A stretch of DNA of 34,162 bases from Candidatus Saccharimonadota bacterium (GTDB taxonomy: Bacteria > Patescibacteriota > Saccharimonadia > Saccharimonadales > JAICHO01): contig JAICHO010000006.1 of the NCBI GenBank assembly GCA_025924835.1, positions 1 to 34,162 of the forward strand, read 5' to 3'. Every line of letters begins with the position of its first letter. Position 1 is the first letter of the stretch. Under the pieces are notes generated by a model that searched no databases, was not told the DNA's origin, and saw only the letters and a list, made by a program, of their open reading frames with translations. Positions 14,395 through 21,627 of the stretch are shown piece by piece. The position numbers and the translations under genes were made by a program.

Positions 14395-15390
14395 ATGGTT
14401 GATAGTGTTGTTCATAAAACGTCCATGGATGTATGGACCGATCCTGAGCGTCTGGATTTTGAAGGTAGACGTTTATGCCAAGTAGCACTTAGTCAAGTGG
14501 TGAGTAATTTTACCTATCAATACTTGCCAGAAGAACCGCGGACGGTAATTGAAATTGGTAGTGGAACTGGAGCTTTAGATGAACATTTGCATCCCTATAT
14601 ACCACGTACGTATTTAGAAGGCTCCCCTGAATTAGTTACTATTCATAGAGCCCGACTTGAAAAAACGGGCCATGACCCTGAACAGGTAAAAGCAGCTAGC
14701 TTATATGAATTGCCATTTGCGGGCAATTCAGTAGATATGGTTCTTGGTATGTTGGTGTTAGATGCGATGTTTGACATGGAGGGTGCGTTTGGTGAAGTAG
14801 TAAGAGTATTACGTCCTGATGGAGTTTTTGTGTACTTTCATGATGTGCGTGCCTCTACGAACGCTATTGCCCACCTGGCGCAGGAAGATGGCTACATACC
14901 TGTTCCTGTGCTCTCAGAAGAAGGCAAGATCACTCATCTGGCAACGCTATCTCCGAAGGAGTATAAAAGATTTGAAAGAAAAATAATTAAACGGTGGGGC
15001 AAAACAGAAGGTCGTCGCATAAGTGAAATACTGTCTGCAGCTGAATACGTCGATAACTGGAATGAGTATTTAGAGCATGTGCAGGAGTTCACAAATATAG
15101 TGCTAGGTGAAATGAAACTAGTAGGCAGCGTGACGCCGCATCTAAGTGATTTATTATCATCAATATTGTCAATGCTTGCTGAAGTAAATGGAATGACTGT
15201 TTTGAAAAACGAAGTCGTAACTGCTACGCATGAGGTTGATCGCCAAAACGTAAATGACCCGCAACTTGACGCCGAGGATAATGTAATTGAACATGGACCG
15301 TACGGGCTCGGGTCTGGCAAAGTTGAAGGTCTTTTACCAGGGCGGGTATTAACTATTGCTAACGCTTTGTGTTTTGCGGCAAAAAAATAA
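14395..15390 (+). CDS. Class I SAM-dependent methyltransferase
   Basis: A 331-residue soluble protein with a class I methyltransferase core: motif I VIEIGSGTG (51-59), an acidic end of strand 2 in YLEGSPE, and motif IV/VI region VDMVLGMLVLDAM with ALRVLRPDG-like EVVRVLRPDGVFVYF. The substrate region after about residue 150 is long and helical and not recognised. TATAAT at 14383-14388 lies exactly 6 nt before ATG 14395, with TTGCTA 16 bp further up: the clearest leaderless promoter in the window. It stands alone between two DHFR-like genes. Confidence 0.85.
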   Translation: MVDSVVHKTSMDVWTDPERLDFEGRRLCQVALSQVVSNFTYQYLPEEPRTVIEIGSGTGALDEHLHPYIPRTYLEGSPELVTIHRARLEKTGHDPEQVKAASLYELPFAGNSVDMVLGMLVLDAMFDMEGAFGEVVRVLRPDGVFVYFHDVRASTNAIAHLAQEDGYIPVPVLSEEGKITHLATLSPKEYKRFERKIIKRWGKTEGRRISEILSAAEYVDNWNEYLEHVQEFTNIVLGEMKLVGSVTPHLSDLLSSILSMLAEVNGMTVLKNEVVTATHEVDRQNVNDPQLDAEDNVIEHGPYGLGSGKVEGLLPGRVLTIANALCFAAKK

Positions 15391-15493
15391 CAGGATTAAT
15401 CTAGCTCTTATTGTCAATGGTTGTCATTAACCGTGCTGCACCAAATGAGAATCACGATCATAAGTGCTGTTTTCTTTATGAGATAATGTAGTC

Positions 15494-16072
15494 ATGGGCA
15501 AATTAATTTACCTTATGACGACTTCGCTGGATGGCTATGTGGCCGACAAAGATGGCAACTTTGACTGGGCTGTGCCAAGCGAGGAAGTGCATGCTTTTGT
15601 AGATGACGTCTTGCGCAATGTAGGAACGGTTCTAATGGGACGCAACCTGTATAAGGTTATGAAGGTGTGGGACGATATCCCGACAGAAGGCACAAGCGGG
15701 CCGTATATGGACGGGCCAAGTCAAGCCATGAATGACTACGCCAAAATCTGGCAGGCCGCTAGTAAGATAGTGTATTCCACTACCCTTTCTGACGTCACAA
15801 TAGCTAATGCAACTCTCGAACGGTCCTTTGACCCCAGCACCATCCAAAAATTAGTGGCAGAGTCTGACAAGGATTATGACATTGGCGGCCCGAACTTAGC
15901 AGGCCAGGCCATAAAAGCCAATATCATAGACGAATACCATCAAATCATTGTCCCCATCATCATAGGCGAGGGCAATCATTGGCTACCAAAAGACGTTAAT
16001 GTAAAACTTGAGCTAACAGACATGCGCAAGTTTGAAAACGGCTTTGTGCACCTGCAGTACAGTAAGATTTGA
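15494..16072 (+). CDS. Dihydrofolate reductase/RibD C-terminal family protein, paralogue 2
   Basis: A 192-residue DHFR-like protein with TTSLDGYVADKDGNFDW, VLMGRNLYKVM, KIVYSTTL, DIGGPNLAGQAI and PIIIGEGNHWL in the usual family order. GATAAT at 15482-15487 is 6 nt before ATG 15494 (leaderless type). Its glycine-rich strand is DIGGPNL where paralogues 1 and 3 have GSGNL, so it belongs to a different subgroup. Substrate unknown; members are usually annotated only as dihydrofolate reductase family. Confidence 0.85.
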   Translation: MGKLIYLMTTSLDGYVADKDGNFDWAVPSEEVHAFVDDVLRNVGTVLMGRNLYKVMKVWDDIPTEGTSGPYMDGPSQAMNDYAKIWQAASKIVYSTTLSDVTIANATLERSFDPSTIQKLVAESDKDYDIGGPNLAGQAIKANIIDEYHQIIVPIIIGEGNHWLPKDVNVKLELTDMRKFENGFVHLQYSKI

Positions 16073-16147
16073 ACCCCTACCACTCAAGAGTGTCATGATG
16101 ATTTTTAAGAGCCGTTGGCACAGTTAAGGAAGTGGTAGAATAACCGT

Positions 16148-16366
16148 GTGAGTGATTACGCCAAACAGCAAATCTCTGGCGCTATATGCGTATTAGCTGT
16201 TATTTTTATCGTTAGCTGCATAGGTCAAATGATCCCTTATGGTTTAGCTGGAGATACTGGTCATGTCAAAAAGTATTTCATTCTGATGATTATTGCGGTC
16301 GTTCTTGGCCTGCCGTTCGCAGTAGCTTATAGCTACTACCGCAAAAGTAATCAGGATGAAGATTAG
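16148..16366 (+). CDS. Small two-TM membrane protein (72 aa)
   Basis: Seventy-two residues with two hydrophobic helices (about 8-29 and 44-63), a short outside loop and a charged tail (RKSNQDED). GTG 16148 is chosen because a TAGAAT box (16136-16141) lies exactly 6 nt before it; there is no ribosome site. No family recognised. It stands alone between the second DHFR-like gene and another unknown gene. Confidence 0.6.
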   Translation: MSDYAKQQISGAICVLAVIFIVSCIGQMIPYGLAGDTGHVKKYFILMIIAVVLGLPFAVAYSYYRKSNQDED

Positions 16367-16443
16367 GACCAAGTTCAAGGGTTAGCAAGGAGAATTGCCG
16401 GAAGTAGAGTAAGTCATACGCTCTGCTTTGATAGTATATGAAT

Positions 16444-16959
16444 ATGAAAATCTTAGCTGTTAGCGTTCCTGGATACACTGTTGATAAAGAACCTGACCAT
16501 AAAGCAATTGGCAAGTTGGTTGATGAAGTAATTAAAGATAACTTTGCGGGGCAGACTATAATTGCGCGTGGCTTAAGTTCTAAGGCACATCTTGACAAAA
16601 CAGTTGATGAACTAATTGGAATAATTAAGCAACACGGCACAGACCGTTATGACTCTGACCGCGCTGGCGATAGGTATGAGAATATCAAAGGCAAGCACAT
16701 TGACCTGTTTGCCTTTCGCAGAAAAGTCACGCCAAGGATGGAACTATTCAAAGATATTAGTTGGGGATTCTATCACGGTGCTAAAGCAATTCACGGCAAG
16801 CCTGTGCGCATAGATTTGCTAACCATCTATGACGCTTCACAGCTAAAAGCCGTAGCACATCAATATGAAGGGCGTGATGATATTAAGCGGGATGGTTTTG
16901 TATTTAAGTTTCCAGATAAGAAGATACAGGCATTAGTTGGTATAGTGAGAATTAAATGA
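16444..16959 (+). CDS. Hypothetical protein (171 aa)
   Basis: A soluble mixed alpha/beta protein with no family I recognise. It opens with a strand (MKILAVSVPGY) and has a basic middle part, ending in a strand IQALVGIVRIK. I prefer the second ATG (16444) because a TAGTAT box at 16432-16437 is exactly 6 nt before it, as in many neighbours; the first ATG (16438) would leave no room. It is convergent with the SemiSWEET gene at 16974 with a 14-nt gap and no obvious terminator. Confidence 0.6.
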   Translation: MKILAVSVPGYTVDKEPDHKAIGKLVDEVIKDNFAGQTIIARGLSSKAHLDKTVDELIGIIKQHGTDRYDSDRAGDRYENIKGKHIDLFAFRRKVTPRMELFKDISWGFYHGAKAIHGKPVRIDLLTIYDASQLKAVAHQYEGRDDIKRDGFVFKFPDKKIQALVGIVRIK

Positions 16960-16973
16960 AGACGTGACACTTG

Positions 16974-17270
16974 CTAGGCGTTTTCTGGGTGCTGCTGGTG
17001 GAAGCCACACACCTTGCCTTTATATTTAGTGCTATAGCCATAAATCATGGCTGTAGATAAAGTCTGGATAGTGCCGAGGAATATGAACACAAAAGCTTTA
17101 ATATAAATTGCATTAACTGTGATGAGCAATGACGATATAAACCATAGCGCAAACGCACTCCGGCTAATACCTGCGGAGCATTGCTCCTTGATCAAATGCT
17201 TTATCTGAGGCAGGTATGCTGAACCGGCAATAATTGCACCTGTTAACCCAAGAAGATTTGGTCCATTCAT
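16974..17270 (-). CDS. SemiSWEET / PQ-loop family transporter
   Basis: A 98-residue three-helix membrane protein with the PQ-loop signature AGSAYLPQI in helix 1 (about residues 15-23) and SRSAFALWFISSLL in helix 2. Bacterial SemiSWEETs of this size form dimers that carry sugars across the membrane; other PQ-loop proteins carry amino acids, so the substrate is open. TATACT at 17277-17282 is 6 nt before ATG 17270. The last 18 residues after helix 3 are hydrophilic. A sugar facilitator suits an organism with few biosynthetic genes (inference). Confidence 0.8.
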   Translation of the reverse strand: MNGPNLLGLTGAIIAGSAYLPQIKHLIKEQCSAGISRSAFALWFISSLLITVNAIYIKAFVFIFLGTIQTLSTAMIYGYSTKYKGKVCGFHQQHPENA

Positions 17271-17390
17271 ATAGGTAGTATAACTAAGATATCGCTTGGC
17301 CAGAACTAGCTGTCAAAAAATTAAAACTAAAATAATGCCGCGCCATAAGCAAACCAGATAGACATGGTATCTGGACGTATAATTAGCAGC

Positions 17391-17840
17391 ATGCCTCGTA
17401 AATCACGTAAGCAACATTACGCATCGGATTTTGGCCTGGATGTTCTATCTGGAGACACTGATATGTTCAGGTGGTTTTTGCTGTGTTACCTATTCGGAAA
17501 GCCAATTCAATCTGATGTAGCGGTATCAACATGGCGTCTTTTAGTTGAAGAAAAGTACGATACGCCCTGGGCAATCATAGAAGCTACGGACTACGGACTG
17601 GTGAGAGTATTGCACAGAGGAGGCTACACCCGTTACCAACATGTCACTGCACATGGTCTAAAGGTTTGCATGGAACAGCTGATAAAAAACTATGAAGGCT
17701 CATTGTACCTTATGTTGGACAATAGCGCCGACGAAGACGAATTTGCTAAAAGGCTTCAGGAGCTTTACGGCGTCGGGCCAAAAATTGCAGAAATCTTTAC
17801 GTGTGAACTTGAAGAGTTTTTTGCCCGCAGGGTGGAATAA
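17391..17840 (+). CDS. HhH-GPD-like (endonuclease III fold) protein lacking the catalytic Asp region
   Basis: A 149-residue protein resembling the first part of the endonuclease III/HhH-GPD DNA-glycosylase fold: helical bundle starting LLCYLFGKPIQSDVAVSTW, the VLHRGGYTRYQHVTAHGLK region, and a helix-hairpin-helix LYGVGPKIAEIF with K131 at the place of the catalytic lysine of Nth. The protein ends about ten residues later, so the segment that carries the catalytic aspartate and the iron-sulfur loop is absent. I start at ATG 17391 since TATAAT (17378-17383) lies 7 nt before it; the longer frame back to 17364 would include this promoter. Confidence 0.6.
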   Translation: MPRKSRKQHYASDFGLDVLSGDTDMFRWFLLCYLFGKPIQSDVAVSTWRLLVEEKYDTPWAIIEATDYGLVRVLHRGGYTRYQHVTAHGLKVCMEQLIKNYEGSLYLMLDNSADEDEFAKRLQELYGVGPKIAEIFTCELEEFFARRVE

Positions 17841-17931
17841 CCGATCAGTAAAACGTTGACTTTCTTACATTTTTAATTCTTAATTCCTGGCTTATACTGC
17901 GGCTAGTAGCTTAAAGCGAAAGGAAATAGTC

Positions 17932-18252
17932 GTGGCAAAATACATTCTGTTATACAAGTCGGATGAAGCAAGTGACTGGAGCCAATTGCCCGAACCAGAA
18001 GTGAAAAAGATTATGCAGGCATGGGGTGAGTGGGTTGGCTCTATAGGTGCGGCCAGAAAAGACAGTGGTCCTTTTAAGTTTGGCGGCAAAAGCGCCACCA
18101 AAGACGGTCCGAAAGACGCCGACAATTTATTTACTGGCTATGCCATTATTGAGGCACAAAACTTTGACGAGGCACTAAGCATCGCCCAAAAAGCCCCGAA
18201 CGTCCAAGGCGGTACGGGCACCATTGAAGTGTACGAAGCGTTTGGAATCTAG
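17932..18252 (+). CDS. YciI-related (YCII/DGPF) family protein
   Basis: A 106-residue protein of the YCII-related fold: MAKYILLYKSDE at the start, WGEWVGSIGAARKDSGPF in the middle, and the closing IEAQNFDEALSIAQKAP with TIEVYEAF. These are small alpha/beta ferredoxin-like proteins with a putative catalytic His/Asp; some are hydrolases or linked to sigma-factor systems. GTG 17932 is preceded by an AAAGGAAA ribosome site, and TATACT at 17893-17898 gives a leader of about 28 nt, unlike the leaderless genes around it. Confidence 0.85.
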   Translation: MAKYILLYKSDEASDWSQLPEPEVKKIMQAWGEWVGSIGAARKDSGPFKFGGKSATKDGPKDADNLFTGYAIIEAQNFDEALSIAQKAPNVQGGTGTIEVYEAFGI

Positions 18253-18286
18253 CCATAGAAGCATGGGAAAGCGCTATAATTAAGCT

Positions 18287-18889
18287 ATGAGAAAAATTAT
18301 TGTCCAAGAGTTTATAACATTAGACGGAGTTATGCAGGCACCGGGCGGACCCGAAGAAGATATATCAACAGGTTTTAAGTATGGTGGTTGGACAGCACCA
18401 TATTTTCGTGAAGCTGACGATGCGGCTGCTAATTTTATGGCAGAATGGATGCGGTCTACAGATATTCTTTTGGGCCGAAAAACATACGACATTTTTGCTG
18501 GCTACTGGCCGGCGCACGCGGACATATGGCCAGGTATCAATGATGTTACCAAATACTGTGTGAGCACGACTTTGGATAAGTCAGACTGGCAAAACACCAT
18601 ATTTCTTAAAAGCGTAGAAGACATCAAAAAGCTGAAAGATTCAGAGGGCGGCGACCTCAAAGTCCATGGCAGTGGTAACTTAGTTCAGACACTCCTCAAA
18701 CATGATTTAGTTGATGAGCTGGTGCTTCAGACATTCCCAATCACACTTGGGCAAGGCAAAAAATTATTTGAGGATGGTGCAATTGCGGCAGCTTGGACTC
18801 TCATGGACAGTTTGGTAACGCCGAATGGCGTAATCTTTGCCAGTTACAAACGGGCTGGAGAAGTCAAAACTGGTACGGTCGGAGAGTAA
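18287..18889 (+). CDS. Dihydrofolate reductase/RibD C-terminal family protein, paralogue 3
   Basis: A 200-residue DHFR-like protein: EFITLDGVMQAPGGPEED, ILLGRKTYDIFAGYWP, YCVSTTLDKSDW, VHGSGNLVQTLL and FPITLGQGKKLF. This set is typical of the actinobacterial-type dihydrofolate reductase family whose substrates are unknown. TATAAT at 18275-18280 lies 6 nt before ATG 18287. The lipocalin-like gene starts 20 nt after its stop and has no promoter of its own, so the pair is probably a two-gene unit. Confidence 0.87.
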   Translation: MRKIIVQEFITLDGVMQAPGGPEEDISTGFKYGGWTAPYFREADDAAANFMAEWMRSTDILLGRKTYDIFAGYWPAHADIWPGINDVTKYCVSTTLDKSDWQNTIFLKSVEDIKKLKDSEGGDLKVHGSGNLVQTLLKHDLVDELVLQTFPITLGQGKKLFEDGAIAAAWTLMDSLVTPNGVIFASYKRAGEVKTGTVGE

Positions 18890-18909
18890 GACCGGCTCAT
18901 TTGATTAAT

Positions 18910-19365
18910 ATGGCTGACAAAATTGGCTCTAAAGCGATAATTCCCAATCCGGCACTTAAGCCTTTTACGTTTTTGGTGGGCGAATGGCAAACCACCGGGT
19001 CACACCCTTATTTTCCTGACGCCGAACTACACGGCCGCGCATCTTTTGAGTGGATTGAAGGTGGTGCTTTTTTATTAACACGCTCCGAGCTTGATCATCC
19101 GAAATTTCCGGCCGGAATCGCTATTTACGGCAGTGATGACGACGCGCAGGCATACTATATGATTTATTTTGACGAGCGCGGTATTTCCAGAAAATATGAT
19201 GTTTCCATCACAGATAACCAGCTTAAATGGTGGCGGAATGACACAAAATTTTCGCAACGGTTTACGCTGAATATACAAAAAGACAAGCTGGTTAGTTACG
19301 GTGAAATGTCACGTGATGGCGGCCCCTGGGAAAACGACTTGTCACTGACTTACAAAAAGCTATAA
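18910..19365 (+). CDS. Lipocalin-like / DUF1579-type small soluble protein
   Basis: A 151-residue beta-rich protein. FLVGEWQTTG (about residues 21-30), FEWIEGGAFLLTRSE and IAIYGSDDDAQAYYMIYFDERG resemble the DUF1579/nitrobindin-like beta-barrel group, which may bind small hydrophobic ligands or act in detoxification. ATG 18910 is used; longer frames run into the preceding gene. It follows paralogue 3 by 20 nt with no -10 box at the leaderless position, so it is probably translated from the same message. Family assignment is approximate. Confidence 0.65.
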   Translation: MADKIGSKAIIPNPALKPFTFLVGEWQTTGSHPYFPDAELHGRASFEWIEGGAFLLTRSELDHPKFPAGIAIYGSDDDAQAYYMIYFDERGISRKYDVSITDNQLKWWRNDTKFSQRFTLNIQKDKLVSYGEMSRDGGPWENDLSLTYKKL

Positions 19366-19429
19366 CCTAAAATGCCAACTAGACGGGCTGGAGCGCAAGA
19401 CCAGTTTGTTTGCCTGGTATAATTGCCCT

Positions 19430-19852
19430 GTGTTAAACGCTACACCATTTTTGTTATTTGACGGCAACTGCGCCGAAGCAATGACGTTTTATCATGACTG
19501 TCTTGGCGGCGACCTAGTGCTGACCAAGCTTGGCGATACGCCTATGAAAGACCAATTCCCACCAGAAAAGCACGCCCGGATTATCAACGCATATTTAAAA
19601 AGCGGCGAAATTGAAATATCGGCGACTGATTGGATGGCTTCGCCGGAGTTTGACCCAATCCAAGGTAACACCTCCGCTATATTTATAACCGGGGAAACCT
19701 ATGATGAGCTAAAGACAGTTTTTGATAAGCTCAAAGACGGGAACAATAACACCAGACTGCAAGACCTGCATGATATGCCCTTTGGGATATACGGGCAGTT
19801 TTATGACAAATACGGTACCCAGTGGATTTTTAGGGGTGATAAAGCTGCGTAA
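19430..19852 (+). CDS. VOC family protein, PhnB-like
   Basis: A 140-residue vicinal-oxygen-chelate protein of the PhnB-like subgroup: ATPFLLFDGNCAEAMTFYHD at the start, LGGDLVL, IINAYLKSGEIEISATDW and the end GIYGQFYDKYGTQWIF. The fold includes glyoxalases, dioxygenases and antibiotic-resistance proteins; PhnB-like members mostly lack a known reaction. I choose GTG 19430 over the TTG frame at 19406 because TATAAT (19418-19423) lies exactly 6 nt before the GTG, inside the longer frame. The DUF1801 gene starts 3 nt after its stop. Confidence 0.85.
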   Translation: MLNATPFLLFDGNCAEAMTFYHDCLGGDLVLTKLGDTPMKDQFPPEKHARIINAYLKSGEIEISATDWMASPEFDPIQGNTSAIFITGETYDELKTVFDKLKDGNNNTRLQDLHDMPFGIYGQFYDKYGTQWIFRGDKAA

Positions 19853-19855
19853 CCC

Positions 19856-20251
19856 ATGACTGCAAATAAGCAAATCGACAAGTACATACAATCTCTCCCA
19901 GCCTGGCAGCAAAAAATATGTAAAGAAATGCGGCAGTTAATCCATGAAGCCGCGCCAGATATTCAGGAAGAGATTAAGTTTACCAACCGCCCTTACTTTA
20001 CGCTTAATGGGAATGTCTGCGCGCTGCTATCTGCCAAGGATCACATAAATGTTTTTATCTATGACCCCATCGCGCCCGACCCAAAAGGCATCATCAATCA
20101 GGGGCAAGGCAATGCTACGGCCCGCTCAATCCAGATATATCAGCACCACTCAGTGGATAAATCGGCATTTGTTGCATTAATAAAGGCAGTAGCCGCCAAT
20201 AACCGCAAGGGCGGCTGGCGCAAACTAAAGAAATTAGACTCAAAAGCTTGA
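19856..20251 (+). CDS. DUF1801 family protein
   Basis: A 131-residue protein of the DUF1801 (YdhG-like) family: IDKYIQSLPAWQQKICKEMRQLIHEAAPDIQEEIK, then ALLSAKDHINVFIYD and the C-terminal NRKGGWRKLKKLD. These are small cytoplasmic proteins, with iron-chaperone-like folds in frataxin-related members, of unclear role. ATG 19856 follows the VOC stop by 3 nt, so translation is probably coupled. It is convergent with the frameshifted small gene at 20289-20505. Confidence 0.85.
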   Translation: MTANKQIDKYIQSLPAWQQKICKEMRQLIHEAAPDIQEEIKFTNRPYFTLNGNVCALLSAKDHINVFIYDPIAPDPKGIINQGQGNATARSIQIYQHHSVDKSAFVALIKAVAANNRKGGWRKLKKLDSKA

Positions 20252-20288
20252 GGCTGGGCGCTGCCACTGCTAAAAACAGATAATAAGA

Positions 20289-20505
20289 TTAGTTTTTGTG
20301 ACCGGTCTCGCGTGTCTGGCGCCACTTGCGTGGATGGATGATCGCATAGGCATTGAAGTCATATCCCAAGCCGTACCAGCGGTTATTCACAAATGGAGCG
20401 TTAGGGTTCCAAACCCTGGGATTTGAAACGTGCCTTGGTAGGCCGGCGAAAATCATATGGCATGCCCAAGAATGTACCGACTTTATTATGTTTACCCTGT
20501 GCCAT
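20289..20505 (-). pseudogene. Small DUF5808-like protein gene split by a +1 shift at CCC-TAA
   Basis: Too short for ordinary ORF calling. From ATG 20505 the frame gives 34 residues including GTFLGMPYDFRRPT and stops at TAA (20403-20401) after a CCC codon. Skipping one base restores a frame of 37 residues, NAPFVNNRWYGLGYDFNAYA..., to a TAA at 20291-20289. The two halves together read like one DUF5808-type small protein (repeated YDF core). A TATATT box lies 7 nt before the ATG, as in the intact leaderless genes nearby. It may be a recent frameshift mutation, an assembly error, or programmed +1 frameshifting (CCC-U with a stop in the A site). Confidence 0.6.
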
Positions 20506-20540
20506 GTACCTTAATATAGCCTGTTTGTTATGATTAAAAG

Positions 20541-20984
20541 ATGAAAACTACCTACGAAACAACTGTCATAGGCTACGGCAATCATGCTTCAATCGAAATT
20601 CCAGATAAAAACTTGGCTGAAATTGGCGGTAATAAACGAGCACCGCTGAAAATTACCATTAATGGCTACACGTATCAGAGCACGGCAACAGGGGTAGATG
20701 GCAAATGTATGGTAGTGTTCCCTATGCGTGACCGCCAGGCCTCCGGTGCCGCGGCTGGTGACCGAATAACAGTGACCTTGGAGCTTGACGATGGTTACAG
20801 ACACGTAGATGTACCCGCGGCATTAAGTGAAGTGTTGGCGGAAAATGGCCTAAGTGATACGTTCCATGACCTTACCTATTCAAAACGGAAAGAGTTCGCA
20901 CGCCAAGTCACTGAGGCAAAAACCGAAGAAACCAAAACCCGCAGGATCAAAAAGATTCTAAAGCAACTTGGACATAACGCATGA
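20541..20984 (+). CDS. DUF1905 / YdeI-OmpD-associated family protein
   Basis: A 147-residue protein with an N-terminal DUF1905 beta-barrel (about 1-82: GNHASIEIPDK, APLKITINGYTYQST, GDRITVTLELDD) and the C-terminal YdeI/OmpD-associated helix pair (YSKRKEFARQVTEAKTEET). The C-terminal helix resembles that of the protein at 12365. TATGAT at 20529-20534 is 6 nt before ATG 20541. Its last codons overlap the Nudix gene start by 4 nt (ATGA), so the two form a coupled pair. Function unknown; the family is often labelled bacteriocin protection. Confidence 0.85.
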   Translation: MKTTYETTVIGYGNHASIEIPDKNLAEIGGNKRAPLKITINGYTYQSTATGVDGKCMVVFPMRDRQASGAAAGDRITVTLELDDGYRHVDVPAALSEVLAENGLSDTFHDLTYSKRKEFARQVTEAKTEETKTRRIKKILKQLGHNA

Positions 20985-21466
20985 AAAAACAAACTAAGTA
21001 TGTAGTCGCAGTAATCCTAAAAAATAAGACAAACCCTGACCAGTTTTTAGTAGTGAAACGACCTGATGATGATCCGGACTTGGGCGGCCATTGGGGATTC
21101 CCGGCCGCAACCATGAAGCCAGGTGAGCTACCAGAACAAGCGGCCAAACGCATTTGTAGGGAAAAGCTGAATTGCGACGCGGAATCAACAAGATTCCTGG
21201 GGGTTATGTTCCAAAAGCGGAATAGTTACGACATTTTTTTAATGGATATTGATATGGTGCTGGCCGACGGTCAGGAACCTGATGTCCATGCCGCAAATAC
21301 AGAGAATACTGCTTACGTCTATCAGAAATGGTCTACTGACCCTGAGGATCTACGAATGTCAGCTAACGGCGGCTCGTGTTGCAGCAGTATTTTTCTTACC
21401 GATCGTGGTCTACTTGATAAAGCAGATTGGATAGCCTCACTTGAAGGATCAGATACCGTTGGCTAA
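20981..21466 (+). CDS. Nudix hydrolase-like protein with degenerate Nudix box
   Basis: A 161-residue protein with the Nudix fold: YVVAVILKNK, GGHWGFPAATMKPGE and a Nudix-box helix LPEQAAKRICREKLNC. Against the family pattern G-x5-E-x7-REUxEExGU, the REUxEE part reads RICREK: one of the paired metal-binding glutamates is lysine and the following glycine is asparagine. So metal-dependent pyrophosphate hydrolysis may be weakened or lost. ATG 20981 overlaps the stop of the DUF1905 gene (ATGA), implying translational coupling. Substrate unknown. Confidence 0.75.
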   Translation: MKKQTKYVVAVILKNKTNPDQFLVVKRPDDDPDLGGHWGFPAATMKPGELPEQAAKRICREKLNCDAESTRFLGVMFQKRNSYDIFLMDIDMVLADGQEPDVHAANTENTAYVYQKWSTDPEDLRMSANGGSCCSSIFLTDRGLLDKADWIASLEGSDTVG

Positions 21467-21627
21467 CAACTCTACGATTTTATAAAATAGTGCTGCCCAA
21501 AAGCCATAACGTTGCTGATATTCTGACTTTACCAGCAGAAGTGTAGATTAACTAACTATTAATTACTCAAAAGTACTGTAAGGTAGGCGTATTACATGCA
21601 TTCAACTTTTAAATGAAGGAGGGGTCC

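Noticed and set aside
15434-15443. Third copy of TGCTGCACCA near the second DHFR-like gene
   Set aside because: Only ten bases match the accessory-block repeats and the flanks do not, so it may be chance.
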